DNA of 64,000 nt. Origin: Pseudomonadota bacterium (GTDB lineage: Bacteria > Pseudomonadota > Gammaproteobacteria > Burkholderiales > Burkholderiaceae_C). The notes under the pieces are model-generated. The model was not told the origin of the DNA, searched no databases, and saw only the letters and a list, made by a program, of their open reading frames with translations. Shown here piece after piece: positions 54,601 to 62,847 of the stretch. The stretch covers positions 62,001-126,000 of the forward strand of contig JAFEEF010000010.1 in assembly GCA_018241265.1 (NCBI GenBank). Direction: 5' to 3'. The position numbers and the translations under genes are program-made. How positions within the stretch are numbered: the stretch's first letter is position 1; the number at the start of each line of letters is the position of its first letter.

Positions 54601-55505
54601 TCAAGAACGGCGTCGCGATCGACGACAGCTTCGCGGAAGCCTTCCCGATGAAGGCGACGCGCATCGTCGTCACCGCGCACACGATCGAATGGGCGCGCCA
54701 TGCGGCGGTGAGCGCGACCGGCTTCGCGACGTCGGTGATCGCCTGCGGCTGCGAAGCCGGCATCGAGGCCGAGCTCGATGCGTCGCAGACGCCCGATGGC
54801 CGGCCCGGCTGCGCGGTGCTGATCTTCGCGATGTCGGGCAAGGAGCTGACGAAGCAGATCGAGCGGCGCGTCGGCCAGTGCGTGCTGACCTGCCCGACGA
54901 CCGCCGTCTACGCCGGCATCGCCGAAGGCGAGGCGGTGGCGCTCGGCAAGAACCTGCGCTTCTTCGGCGACGGCTGGCAGATGTCGAAGGTCATCGCCGG
55001 CGTGCGCTACTGGCGCGTGCCGGTGATGGACGGCGAGTTCGTCGCGCAGGAGACGACCGCGGTGACCAAGGCGGTCGGCGGCGGCAACCTGCTGCTGCTC
55101 GCGCGCGACACCGACGCCGCGTTGGCTGCGGCATCGGCCGCGGTCTGCGCGATGAAGCGCGTGCCCAACGTCATCATGCCGTTCCCCGGCGGCGTCGTGC
55201 GTTCGGGCTCGAAGGTCGGCAGCAAGTACGCGGCGCTGAGCGCATCGACCAACGATGCCTATTGCCCGAGCCTCGTCGGTCTCGCGCCGCGCAGCGAGCT
55301 GACGCGCGACGTGCGCTCGGTGCTCGAGATCGTGATCGACGGCCTGACCGACCAGGACGTCGCCACGGCGATGCGTGCGGGCCTCGACGCCTGCGTGGAG
55401 ATCGGCGCGGCCGGCGGGCTCTTGCGCATCTCGGCGGGCAACTACGGCGGCAAGCTCGGGCCGTTCCACTTCCACTTGCGCAAGCTGATGGAGGCGGCCT
55501 CGTGA
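54597..55505 (+). CDS. fhcD: formylmethanofuran-tetrahydromethanopterin formyltransferase (subunit D)
   Basis: 302 residues from ATG 54597. Strong Ftr family features: IDDSFAEAFPMKATRIVVTA near the N-terminus, ACGCEAGIE, CVLTCPTTAVYAG and MPFPGGVVRSGSKVGSKY, with ISAGNYGGKLGPFHFHL at the end. It transfers the formyl group between H4MPT and the furan cofactor. Length is normal for the family (about 300). The stop overlaps fhcC as GTGA (55502-55505). Confidence 0.96.
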   Translation: MIKNGVAIDDSFAEAFPMKATRIVVTAHTIEWARHAAVSATGFATSVIACGCEAGIEAELDASQTPDGRPGCAVLIFAMSGKELTKQIERRVGQCVLTCPTTAVYAGIAEGEAVALGKNLRFFGDGWQMSKVIAGVRYWRVPVMDGEFVAQETTAVTKAVGGGNLLLLARDTDAALAAASAAVCAMKRVPNVIMPFPGGVVRSGSKVGSKYAALSASTNDAYCPSLVGLAPRSELTRDVRSVLEIVIDGLTDQDVATAMRAGLDACVEIGAAGGLLRISAGNYGGKLGPFHFHLRKLMEAAS

Positions 55506-56311
55506 GCGGCTGGCAACTGACGTTGAGGCAGGCTCCGGCGCTGCGTGTCGATGCGCGCGCCTTGTCGCCCGCTGCCTTCGCGGGCCTGGCGCCGGCGCAG
55601 ATCGAGCGCGTCACGCTGACCCACGGCACGCAGGTGCTGCCGCTCGCCGAGTTCTTCCGCGTCGAAGAGCAGGCCGAAGACGGCCTCTCGATCGACGGCG
55701 ACCTGAGCCGCTTCGATCGCATCGGCTGGCAGCTCGCCGGCTCGCGCATCGAGGTTCGGGGCGCCGTCGGCGCGTACGCCGGCGCCTGCATGAATGCGGG
55801 CGAACTCGTCGTGCATGGCGATGCCGGCCTGCTCGCCGGCTGCGAGATGGCGGGCGGCACGCTCACCGTCGACGGCAACGTCGGCGATCACGCGGCCGGC
55901 AACCAGCCCGGCAGCATGGACGGCATGCGCGGCGGCACGTTCGTCGTGCGCGGCAACGCCGGCGCGCGCTGCGGCGATCGCATGCGTCGTGGCACGCTGG
56001 TCGTGCACGGCGATGCCGGCGACTTCCTCGCATCGCGCATGGTCGCCGGCACGATCGCGCTCGGCGGCACGGCCGGTGCGCATGTCGGCTACGGCATGCG
56101 GCGCGGCAGCGTGGTGTTCGCCGGCGCCGTGCCGGCGATGCCGGCGACCTTCGTGCCGGCCGGTGCCGAAGCGGCGGTCTTCTGGCAATTGCTGGCGCGC
56201 GACCTCGCGCGCCATGGCGGTCCGTTCGCGGGCCTCCCGGCACGCGGCATCGAGCGCCATCTCGGCGACCTGTCGGCGGCCGGCAAGGGCGAGCTGATCG
56301 CGGTCCGGTAG
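55502..56311 (+). CDS. fhcC: formyltransferase/hydrolase complex subunit C
   Basis: 269 residues from GTG 55502. Repeated GxxGxxxGxxMxxGxxxVxG units (for example GAYAGACMNAGELVVHGDAG and GNAGARCGDRMRRGTLVVHG) form the beta-helix shared with the glutamate synthase C-terminal domain, as in formylmethanofuran dehydrogenase subunit C. It is a structural subunit that binds subunits A and D. The gene order is fhcB-A-D-C. A hairpin follows at 56321. Confidence 0.94.
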   Translation: MSGWQLTLRQAPALRVDARALSPAAFAGLAPAQIERVTLTHGTQVLPLAEFFRVEEQAEDGLSIDGDLSRFDRIGWQLAGSRIEVRGAVGAYAGACMNAGELVVHGDAGLLAGCEMAGGTLTVDGNVGDHAAGNQPGSMDGMRGGTFVVRGNAGARCGDRMRRGTLVVHGDAGDFLASRMVAGTIALGGTAGAHVGYGMRRGSVVFAGAVPAMPATFVPAGAEAAVFWQLLARDLARHGGPFAGLPARGIERHLGDLSAAGKGELIAVR

Positions 56312-56320
56312 GCTGGCCTT

Positions 56321-56342
56321 GCCGGTGCTCGCGGGCACCGGC
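56321..56342 (+). terminator. hairpin between fhcC and the fae paralogue
   Basis: GCCGGTGC-TCGCGG-GCACCGGC, an 8-bp perfect stem 10 bases after the fhcC stop. The T-rich stretch downstream is interrupted (TTCCATCCCTTTCTT), so it may be a partial terminator or an mRNA processing and stabilising element separating fhc from the next gene. Confidence 0.35.
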
Positions 56343-56380
56343 GGTGCTTCCATCCCTTTCTTCACTCCGACCTCGAGACG

Positions 56381-56914
56381 ATGACCCAGCCCTACCTCTT
56401 CCATGCCGGCGAAGCCACGGTGCTTGCGCGCGACGGCCAGTACACCGACGCGATGCCCGAGATCCTGATCGGCCGGACCGACGGACCCGTGGGTCAGGCC
56501 TTCGCGAACATGATGGCGCAGACCAAGGGCCACACCGCGATGTTCGCGATCCGCGCCTGCAACCAGCTGGTCCGCCCGGCGACCATCGTCGTGCCCAAGG
56601 TCACGCTGAAGGACATGGCCAACATCGACCTGTTCGGCGGCGTCGTGCAGAGCGCGACCGCCGACGCGGTGGTCGATTGCCTGATCGACGGCACGATCCC
56701 GAAGGCAGTGGCCAACGAGCTGTGCATCATCAGCCTGGTGTGGATCGATCCGCGCTGCGCGAAAGATCCGAACCTCGACAAGAAGGACATGTACCGCACC
56801 AACCACGAGGCGACGAAGCTCGCGATCAAGCGGGCGCTGAACAACGAGCCGAGCGTCGACGAGCTGATCGCGAACCGCCACAAGATCAAGCACGACATGG
56901 ACGACTGGAGCTGA
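56381..56914 (+). CDS. formaldehyde-activating enzyme paralogue lacking the catalytic histidine
   Basis: 177 residues. It is clearly Fae-like: ILIGRTDGPVGQAFANMMAQ, VPKVTLKDMANIDLFGGVVQSA (given in parts: VPKVTLKD, IDLFGG) and AIKRALNNEPSVDELI. Aligning AMPEILIG with AHIDLIIG of the true Fae (35713-36225) places Met25 where Fae has its catalytic His22. The enzyme is therefore probably inactive in formaldehyde condensation and may bind pterin or formaldehyde in a regulatory role. Fae paralogues of unknown role are known in methylotrophs. Two bases separate its stop from the next start. Confidence 0.88.
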   Translation: MTQPYLFHAGEATVLARDGQYTDAMPEILIGRTDGPVGQAFANMMAQTKGHTAMFAIRACNQLVRPATIVVPKVTLKDMANIDLFGGVVQSATADAVVDCLIDGTIPKAVANELCIISLVWIDPRCAKDPNLDKKDMYRTNHEATKLAIKRALNNEPSVDELIANRHKIKHDMDDWS

Positions 56915-56916
56915 AG

Positions 56917-58800
56917 ATGGCTGCCTTCGCGCTGCTCGACGACCGCCACGCCACGCGCGAGGCGCCGACGAGCCGGCTGTACGAAGGCCATGTCCGTACG
57001 CATCGCTGCATCGATCCGGCCGCGCTCGACGCGACCTGGGCCGCGGTCGATGCCGACTTGCGCGCCGGCCTGCATGCGGTCGTGCTGGCCGACTACGAGT
57101 GGGGCGCGAAGCTGCTGCGCGCCGGGCATGCCGGCCTCGCGGCCGGTGATCGGTCGGCGCTGCGCGTGTTGATGTTCGAGCGCGTCGGGCACCTGTCGCA
57201 AGCCGATGCGACCGCGTGGCTCGCCGCGCTCGAAGGCCGCGACGAGCCGCAGCCGGCCGGCACCTGCGCGCTCGATTCCAGCGTCGACCGCACGGCGTTC
57301 GTCGATGCGATCGAGCGCATCCACGAAGCGATCCGCGCCGGCGAGACCTACCAGGTCAACTACACCTATCGGCTGAGCGGCCGCGCGTTCGGCTCGCCGG
57401 TCGCCCTGTATCGGCGGCTGCGCGAGCGCCAGCCTGTGGCCTACGGCGCGTTCATCGCGTTGCCGGACGAAGAGGCCGCCGGCGGCATCACGCATGTGCT
57501 GTCGTGCTCGCCCGAGCTGTTCCTGCGCCATGACGACGGGCTGCTCACGGCGCGCCCGATGAAGGGCACCGCGCCGCGCATCGCCGCGCCCGAGAGCGAC
57601 AGCGAGACCGCGCGCATGCTGTCGATCGACATCAAGAACCGCGCCGAGAACCTGATGATCGTCGACCTGCTGCGCAACGACCTCGGCCGCCTGGCGGAGG
57701 TCGGCTCGGTCGCGGTGCCGGCGCTGTTCGCGATCGAGCCGTACAGCACGGTGTTCCAGATGACGTCGACGGTGCAGGCGCGGCTGCGGTCCGAGGTCGG
57801 CTTTCCCGAGCTGTTGCGTGCCGTGTTCCCTTGCGGTTCGATCACCGGCGCGCCCAAGCACCACACGATGGAGCTGATCGCCGGCCTCGAGACGACGCCG
57901 CGCGGCCTGTACTGCGGCGCGATCGGCTGGCTCGACGCGCCGCGAGGCGATGCGCGCATCGGCAATTTCTGCCTGTCGGTGGCGATCCGTACCGCAACGC
58001 TGGGCCAGCCGGAACCGGCGACGGGTCTGCGGCCGATCCGCCTCGGCATCGGGGCCGGCATCGTGATCGACAGCCGTGCCGCCGACGAATGGGACGAGTG
58101 CCGTTTGAAGGGCCGGTTCCTCAGCGCGCTCGATCCGGGCTTCGAGCTGTTCGAGACGATGCTGTGGCAGCCCGGCACCGGCTATGCACGCATCGAGCGC
58201 CATCTCGCGCGCCTGACGGCGAGCGCTGCGGCGCTCGGCTTTGCATGCGACCGCGCGGCGATCGACGCAGCGCTCGCGCGGCGCGCGTTGCGCCTGGCGG
58301 CCTCGACCACGGCGATGCGCGTGCGCCTCGCGCTCGGCAAGAGCGGAGCGTTCACGCTCGTCGATGCGCCGCTGGCTCCGTTGCCGGCGGGCCCGGTCGG
58401 TCTGCTGATCGCCGAGGCGCCGTTGCCGTCGGTCGATCCGTTGCGCGCCCACAAGACCACCGCACGACAGCACTACGACGAAGGCATACGGCGCGCCGAG
58501 GAAGCCGGCGCATTCGACAGCCTGCACTTCGACGAGACGGGACATCTCGTCGAAGGCGGCCGCAGCAATGTCTTCCTGCGCCTCGAAGGCCGCTGGTGGA
58601 CGCCACCGTTGGCGGACGGCGTGCTGCCCGGCGTGATGCGCTCGGTGCTGCTCGACGAGCCGGCGTGGCAGGCCGCGGAGCGCACGCTGACGCGCGGCGA
58701 CCTCGGGCGTGCCGAGGCCATCGTCGTCTGCAATGCGCTGCGCGGCGCGCTGCCGGCGCGCGTGGTGCATGCATGCGCCGCGCTGCCCGCGGGCGCCTGA
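56917..58800 (+). CDS. PabB-PabC fusion: aminodeoxychorismate synthase component I / lyase
   Basis: 627 residues. Residues 1-405 are a chorismate-binding domain (ETYQVNYTYRL, LSIDIKNRAENLMIVDLLRNDLGR shown in part as AENLMIVDLLRNDLG, and FPCGSITGAPK). Residues 408-627 are a PLP-dependent 4-amino-4-deoxychorismate lyase (FELFETMLW, RAHKTTARQHYD with the PLP lysine near 512, LVEGGRSNVF). The product p-aminobenzoate feeds folate and, here, beta-RFAP synthase at the other end of the locus. The glutamine amidotransferase partner PabA is not in the window. Confidence 0.92.
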   Translation: MAAFALLDDRHATREAPTSRLYEGHVRTHRCIDPAALDATWAAVDADLRAGLHAVVLADYEWGAKLLRAGHAGLAAGDRSALRVLMFERVGHLSQADATAWLAALEGRDEPQPAGTCALDSSVDRTAFVDAIERIHEAIRAGETYQVNYTYRLSGRAFGSPVALYRRLRERQPVAYGAFIALPDEEAAGGITHVLSCSPELFLRHDDGLLTARPMKGTAPRIAAPESDSETARMLSIDIKNRAENLMIVDLLRNDLGRLAEVGSVAVPALFAIEPYSTVFQMTSTVQARLRSEVGFPELLRAVFPCGSITGAPKHHTMELIAGLETTPRGLYCGAIGWLDAPRGDARIGNFCLSVAIRTATLGQPEPATGLRPIRLGIGAGIVIDSRAADEWDECRLKGRFLSALDPGFELFETMLWQPGTGYARIERHLARLTASAAALGFACDRAAIDAALARRALRLAASTTAMRVRLALGKSGAFTLVDAPLAPLPAGPVGLLIAEAPLPSVDPLRAHKTTARQHYDEGIRRAEEAGAFDSLHFDETGHLVEGGRSNVFLRLEGRWWTPPLADGVLPGVMRSVLLDEPAWQAAERTLTRGDLGRAEAIVVCNALRGALPARVVHACAALPAGA

Positions 58801-58821
58801 AGCCCGCGCCGTGCGACCCGC

Positions 58822-59598
58822 CTATTTCCAATAGACGTCGCGGTTGTAGGCCGCGTGCAGCTTGGCTTCGTAGTCGCGCTGGACCGCCACCGTCTCGTCG
58901 TATTCAGGGCTGGCCTTCACCTCGTCGCGCGTCAAGGTCGTGAAGACGTTGGACTCGGCCCAATCGATGCGATCGATCCAGCGTGTCGCGAGCAGCACCT
59001 TGCGGCCGCCCGGCCACCAGTTGCGGGTGTCGACGACGAGGTAGCGGATCGCCCATGACTCGTCGTCGAAGATGTAGTCCTTGACGTGGCCGATGCTGCC
59101 GTCGCTGGCCTGGATGTCGTAGCCACTGACGTCCTTGGTGCTGCGGAGGTGCTCGTCTGCAGGCGGTACCTCCTTGCGGATCGGCGCCGCGTAGCCCGGC
59201 GCATCGGGCAGCGCCGGCTGCGGCAGCAACGGGAACGCGCCCATGGCCCACAGATCCCCGTGGCCCCAATAGTCGGGGTAGCCGTAGTAGCCGAGGAACT
59301 CCTGCTCCTGCTGGCGCGAGATCGGCTTGTGGGTGTCGACCGGCGGACTGTTCTGTACCTGATCGCGCGTCAACGCGACTTCGATGATCTTCGGGTCGGC
59401 TGCCAAGCGCTCCAGCGGCTGCCGCACCGAGTACGGCGAGATCAGCACTTCGCGGCCCGAGAGCCAGCTGCCGGTCTCGACCACCAGATAGCGAACGGTC
59501 CAGGCCTCGTCGTCGAAGTAGGCTTCCTCGACGGTGCCGATGGCTTCGCCCAGCGGCTGGATCGTGGCGCCCTTCAGTTCGCTGATGCTCCTCAACAT
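58822..59598 (-). CDS. two-domain PRC-barrel protein
   Basis: 258 residues from ATG 59598, with AAGGAG upstream. Two PRC-barrel units are visible: LKGATIQPLGEAIGTVEEAYFDDEAWTVRYLVVETG at about 8-43 (key part GTVEEAYFDDEAWTVRYLVV) and GYDIQASDGSIGHVKDYIFDDESWAIRYLVVDT at about 167-200 (key part GHVKDYIFDDESWAIRYLVV). A Tyr/Gly-rich linker lies between them. Soluble PRC-barrel proteins bind RNA or partner proteins; the function here is unknown. Its position next to a small hydrophilic gene suggests a stress-related role (inference). Confidence 0.85.
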   Translation of the reverse strand: MLRSISELKGATIQPLGEAIGTVEEAYFDDEAWTVRYLVVETGSWLSGREVLISPYSVRQPLERLAADPKIIEVALTRDQVQNSPPVDTHKPISRQQEQEFLGYYGYPDYWGHGDLWAMGAFPLLPQPALPDAPGYAAPIRKEVPPADEHLRSTKDVSGYDIQASDGSIGHVKDYIFDDESWAIRYLVVDTRNWWPGGRKVLLATRWIDRIDWAESNVFTTLTRDEVKASPEYDETVAVQRDYEAKLHAAYNRDVYWK

Positions 59599-59827
59599 GA
59601 CGATCTCCTTCGCAAGATGCGGCGCGCGGCGGCTGCCGCGGTCCCATGCGGCCATCGTCGCCCGGGCACCGGGCATGCCCTGTAGGACCGTCGCCCGGCT
59701 GCACGTCGGCGCGGTGCGTCCGCGGCATCGTCCTACGCAGGCCGAGCCGATCGCCCGGCGCGAACAGCCGTCGGGGCGCGCGACGCTCACGGATCGTTCA
59801 GCCACTCACTTGCCAAGGAGCAAGCTC

Positions 59828-60076
59828 ATGAAGCATCCGCAAAACCGGCAGCAACCTCGAAACCAGGGCGAAGGCGACAAGGAAGCTGCACGCCGCTACA
59901 ACCGGGCCGAGCATGCGTTCGTCGACAGCGGCCGCGTCGATGCCGCCGCGCATGCGGCACCACCGAGGGATGCCCGGGAAGCCGCCGACCTCGAACGCGC
60001 CGAAGCGGCCGGCCGCGCCCATGCCAAGGGAGAAGACCCCACGGTGCCGGGTGCCAACAAAATGCGGCATAAGTGA
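59828..60076 (+). CDS. small hydrophilic protein, possible stress protein
   Basis: 82 residues from ATG 59828 with AAGGAG 8 bases upstream. The product is very hydrophilic, rich in Ala, Arg, Glu and Gln, without cysteines or hydrophobic segments, and probably largely disordered. It shows no family signature I can name. It is divergent from the PRC-barrel gene across a 229-base gap in which I find no clear promoter. The good ribosome binding site is the main support. Confidence 0.6.
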   Translation: MKHPQNRQQPRNQGEGDKEAARRYNRAEHAFVDSGRVDAAAHAAPPRDAREAADLERAEAAGRAHAKGEDPTVPGANKMRHK

Positions 60077-60219
60077 CAGAAACGGTCGGCAAATATGCGT
60101 CGATCGACCGTTTGTCCGGCTGCCTCCGGTCGCACCTCAAGAACGTCCCGCGAAAGCCGAGAAACCTCTGGCCATGATTGGCGACATCAGGACTGCCGTA
60201 TTTGCAGGAGGCGACAAAG

Positions 60220-61413
60220 ATGGAGTGGGTCAGAAAAGTCAGTTTGGTGCGCAGGATAGTGATCGGCTTCTCGGTGCTGAGCGTCTCGATCGCCGCGACC
60301 GATACGGCGGCAGCCTGGTTCACCAGCCTGCAGGCACAGCGGCTGGCGCAATGGACTGACGCTGCGCGTGCTGCGCACGTCGCACTGCCCGAGGGCGTCG
60401 CCCAATGGCAATCGCAGGCCGCGACCGCGGTTTGGGGTTTCGGTGCCGCGGCGCTCGTCGGCGTGGTGCTGGCGCTACTTGCCGGCTGGCTGATCCGCTC
60501 GAGCATCAAGGACTCGGTGGAGTCGACCATCGCCTGCGTGGTCCGCATCGCCGGCGGCGACCTCGAGACCAAGATCGAATCGCCCGGGCGCGACGAGATT
60601 TCATGGCTGCGCGCCGAGCTCAACGGCATGCGCAAGAAGCTGCGCAAGGCGGTGCTCGAAGTGCATCAGACGGTCGGCAGCGTGAACACGGCGTCCGACG
60701 AGATCGCGAGCGGCAACCTCGACCTGTCGACCCGCACCGAAACGCAGGCCAGCGCGCTGCAGCAGACGTCCAGCTCGATCGAGCAGCTCGCCGGCAGCGT
60801 GCGCAGCAATGCCGACAGTACCGACGAGGCGCGCAACGAGGTCGCCCAGTCGAGCGCCGTCGCGGCGCGCGGCGCAGAAATGATGCAGGACGTGATCGCG
60901 CGCATGGTCGAGATCAACGCCTCGTCGCACAAGATCTCCGAGATCATCGGCGTGATCGACGGCATCGCGTTCCAGACCAATATCCTGGCCCTCAACGCTG
61001 CGGTCGAAGCGGCGCGTGCGGGCGAACATGGCCGCGGCTTCGCCGTCGTCGCGTCGGAAGTGCGCAGCCTCGCGCAGCGCAGCTCCACCGCGGCGCGCGA
61101 GATCAAGGTGCTGATCGGCGATTCGAGCGACAAGGTCGATGCGGGCGCGCGTCTCGTCAACGATGCCGGCCGCACGATGCAGGACATCCTCGACAGCGTG
61201 AAACGGGTGTCGACCCTGATCTCGAGCATCGCCGAAGCCGGCCGCACACAGAGCACCGACATCTCGCAAGTGCACGACGCGCTGTCCCAGCTCGACACGA
61301 TGACGCAGCAGAACGCCGCGCTCGTCGAGGAACTGGCCGCATCGGCGCAGTCGCTGAGAGGTCAGTCGGGTCGTCTGTCGGAGTCGATGAGCTCGTTCCG
61401 CGTCGTCGCCTGA
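60220..61413 (+). CDS. methyl-accepting chemotaxis protein
   Basis: 397 residues from ATG 60220, chosen because AGGAGG lies 9 bases upstream; longer in-frame starts lack one. Membrane segments are at about 12-33 and 68-92, so the periplasmic part is only about 35-40 residues, too short for a normal ligand domain. A HAMP region and long coiled coil follow, with the conserved hairpin tip region IIGVIDGIAFQTNILALNAAV and AARAGEHGRGFAVVASEVR (given separately) at about 240-285. No CheB/CheR tail pentapeptide is visible. It may sense membrane or energy state or act through a partner. Confidence 0.93.
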   Translation: MEWVRKVSLVRRIVIGFSVLSVSIAATDTAAAWFTSLQAQRLAQWTDAARAAHVALPEGVAQWQSQAATAVWGFGAAALVGVVLALLAGWLIRSSIKDSVESTIACVVRIAGGDLETKIESPGRDEISWLRAELNGMRKKLRKAVLEVHQTVGSVNTASDEIASGNLDLSTRTETQASALQQTSSSIEQLAGSVRSNADSTDEARNEVAQSSAVAARGAEMMQDVIARMVEINASSHKISEIIGVIDGIAFQTNILALNAAVEAARAGEHGRGFAVVASEVRSLAQRSSTAAREIKVLIGDSSDKVDAGARLVNDAGRTMQDILDSVKRVSTLISSIAEAGRTQSTDISQVHDALSQLDTMTQQNAALVEELAASAQSLRGQSGRLSESMSSFRVVA

Positions 61414-61470
61414 AGGGCTGCCGGATCGGGACCGCCGGTCCGCGGCGCTTCCGTGGCGCTTCCGTGTCGC

Positions 61471-62142
61471 TCAGCGCGGCGCCGCCGCGACGTTCGACCG
61501 ATCGTGCGCCGCCTGCGTCTCGAGCGCCTCGATGCGTTCGTTCGCGCTCGGATGGGTCGCCGTGTCGTCGTCGCCGCCGATCTGCCGGAACACCGCCAGC
61601 ATGTCGCCGGACGACACGCCGATGCGGCGCAGCGCGCGCTGCGCATAGGCGTCGGCCTCGAACTCCTGACGGTGCGCGAGCGCCGATGCGTCGCTGCCGA
61701 GGCGTGAGGCGACCGCGTCGGTGTGCTGCGGCGTCACGTCGCCGGGCACCCACTGCCGGAACAGCAGACCCATCTGCGCCCAGTGACCAAGCCGGACGTG
61801 GCCGAGTTCGTGCGCCAGGATGAAGAGCCGCGCGCCTTCCGGCAGGTCGGCGAGCGCCTCGTTGGCGACCACGACGCGCCCGAGCAGCGTCTCGGCCCAG
61901 AGCGGTGCGCGCACGACGCGCAGCGTGACCGGCTGGTCGAACTCGAGGCTGCGCACGAGCCGGTCGAAATCGGCCTGCAGCGTCCGCGCCCGAGCGGAAT
62001 CGACCGCGCTGACCTCGAGGCTGTCGAGGCGCATCTGCTGCGAGCGATCGAGCACCTGCACGATGCCTTCGGGCCACGCCGATCCGGCGATGGCCATGCC
62101 GGCCGAGAGTACCAGCCAGCGGACCAGCATACGCCACCACAT
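61471..62142 (-). CDS. M48-family metalloprotease with signal peptide
   Basis: 223 residues. An N-terminal hydrophobic segment (MLVRWLVLSAGMAIAGSAWP) acts as signal peptide or anchor. The zinc motif HELGH is at 111-115, and the third ligand is probably the glutamate in RQEFEADAYAQRAL at about 160-173. It is shorter than BepA-type proteases and has no TPR domain. It is likely periplasmic, for quality control or unknown substrates. AGAGG precedes the ATG. Confidence 0.88.
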   Translation of the reverse strand: MWWRMLVRWLVLSAGMAIAGSAWPEGIVQVLDRSQQMRLDSLEVSAVDSARARTLQADFDRLVRSLEFDQPVTLRVVRAPLWAETLLGRVVVANEALADLPEGARLFILAHELGHVRLGHWAQMGLLFRQWVPGDVTPQHTDAVASRLGSDASALAHRQEFEADAYAQRALRRIGVSSGDMLAVFRQIGGDDDTATHPSANERIEALETQAAHDRSNVAAAPR

Positions 62143-62157
62143 CGCGCACCTCTGGAG

Positions 62158-62173
62158 AAACCCTCGCGGGTTT
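62158..62173 (-). terminator. short hairpin downstream of the response-regulator gene
   Basis: AAACCC-TCGC-GGGTTT stem (minus-strand reading AAACCC-GCGA-GGGTTT) between the response regulator and the M48 gene. Only short T-runs follow in either direction, so termination efficiency is uncertain. Confidence 0.35.
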
Positions 62174-62217
62174 TCCCGTGTTTTGCAAGTGGCGTGCCGG
62201 GTTCGTTCACAGCTTCT

Positions 62218-62847
62218 TCAGGCCTGGATCAGCCCCCAGTGCAGCGCCACCAAGGTCAGCTCGGACTGGTTGCTCGCCCCCAGCTTCTGCTTGACGTGAT
62301 AGAGGTGCGTCCCGACGGTGCTCGGCGACAGCTTCAGGTTGTCGGCGATCTGCGCGACGCTGAGGCCGCGCGCAAGCTGCACGAAGACCGAGAACTCGCG
62401 CTCGGACAAGGTGTCGGCTGGGCTCTTCTCGCCCTTGACCTGCGCCATCGCCAGGGTCTGCGCGGTCTGCGCGTCGACATACGGCTGGTTGCCCGCGACC
62501 GCGGTGACCGCCGCGATCAGCGCATCCGGCGCGCTGCGCTTGGCGAGGTAGCCGAGCGCGCCGGCGCGCAGCACGCGCTGCGGATGCGCCGTGTCCTCGT
62601 GGGCCGACAGCGCGAGCACGCGCGCCTTCGGATCCTGCGCGACGATGCGGCGCACCGCTTCGAGGCCGCCCATGCCGGGCATCGACAGGTCCATCACGAC
62701 GACATCGGGCTTGATGCGCGCATAGTCGGCGCAGGCTTGCTCGCCGGTGTCGCATTCGGCGACGACCTCGACCTGCGCGTCGGCCAGCAGCATGCGAAAG
62801 CCCATGCGCACCAGCGCATGGTCGTCGACCAGCATCACGCGGATCAT
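62218..62847 (-). CDS. LuxR/NarL-type response regulator
   Basis: 209 residues. Receiver domain: D8-D9 acidic pair, phospho-acceptor D53 in VVVMDLSMPGMGG, and later ALSAHED and LAKRSAPDALI. A LuxR-type helix-turn-helix lies at about 145-200 (LSEREFSVFVQLARGLSVAQIADNL, key part GLSVAQIADNLKLSPSTVGTH). The start overlaps the stop of the histidine kinase gene as ATGA (62844-62847), so the two are a cognate pair. The target genes are not evident from this window. Confidence 0.94.
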   Translation of the reverse strand: MIRVMLVDDHALVRMGFRMLLADAQVEVVAECDTGEQACADYARIKPDVVVMDLSMPGMGGLEAVRRIVAQDPKARVLALSAHEDTAHPQRVLRAGALGYLAKRSAPDALIAAVTAVAGNQPYVDAQTAQTLAMAQVKGEKSPADTLSEREFSVFVQLARGLSVAQIADNLKLSPSTVGTHLYHVKQKLGASNQSELTLVALHWGLIQA

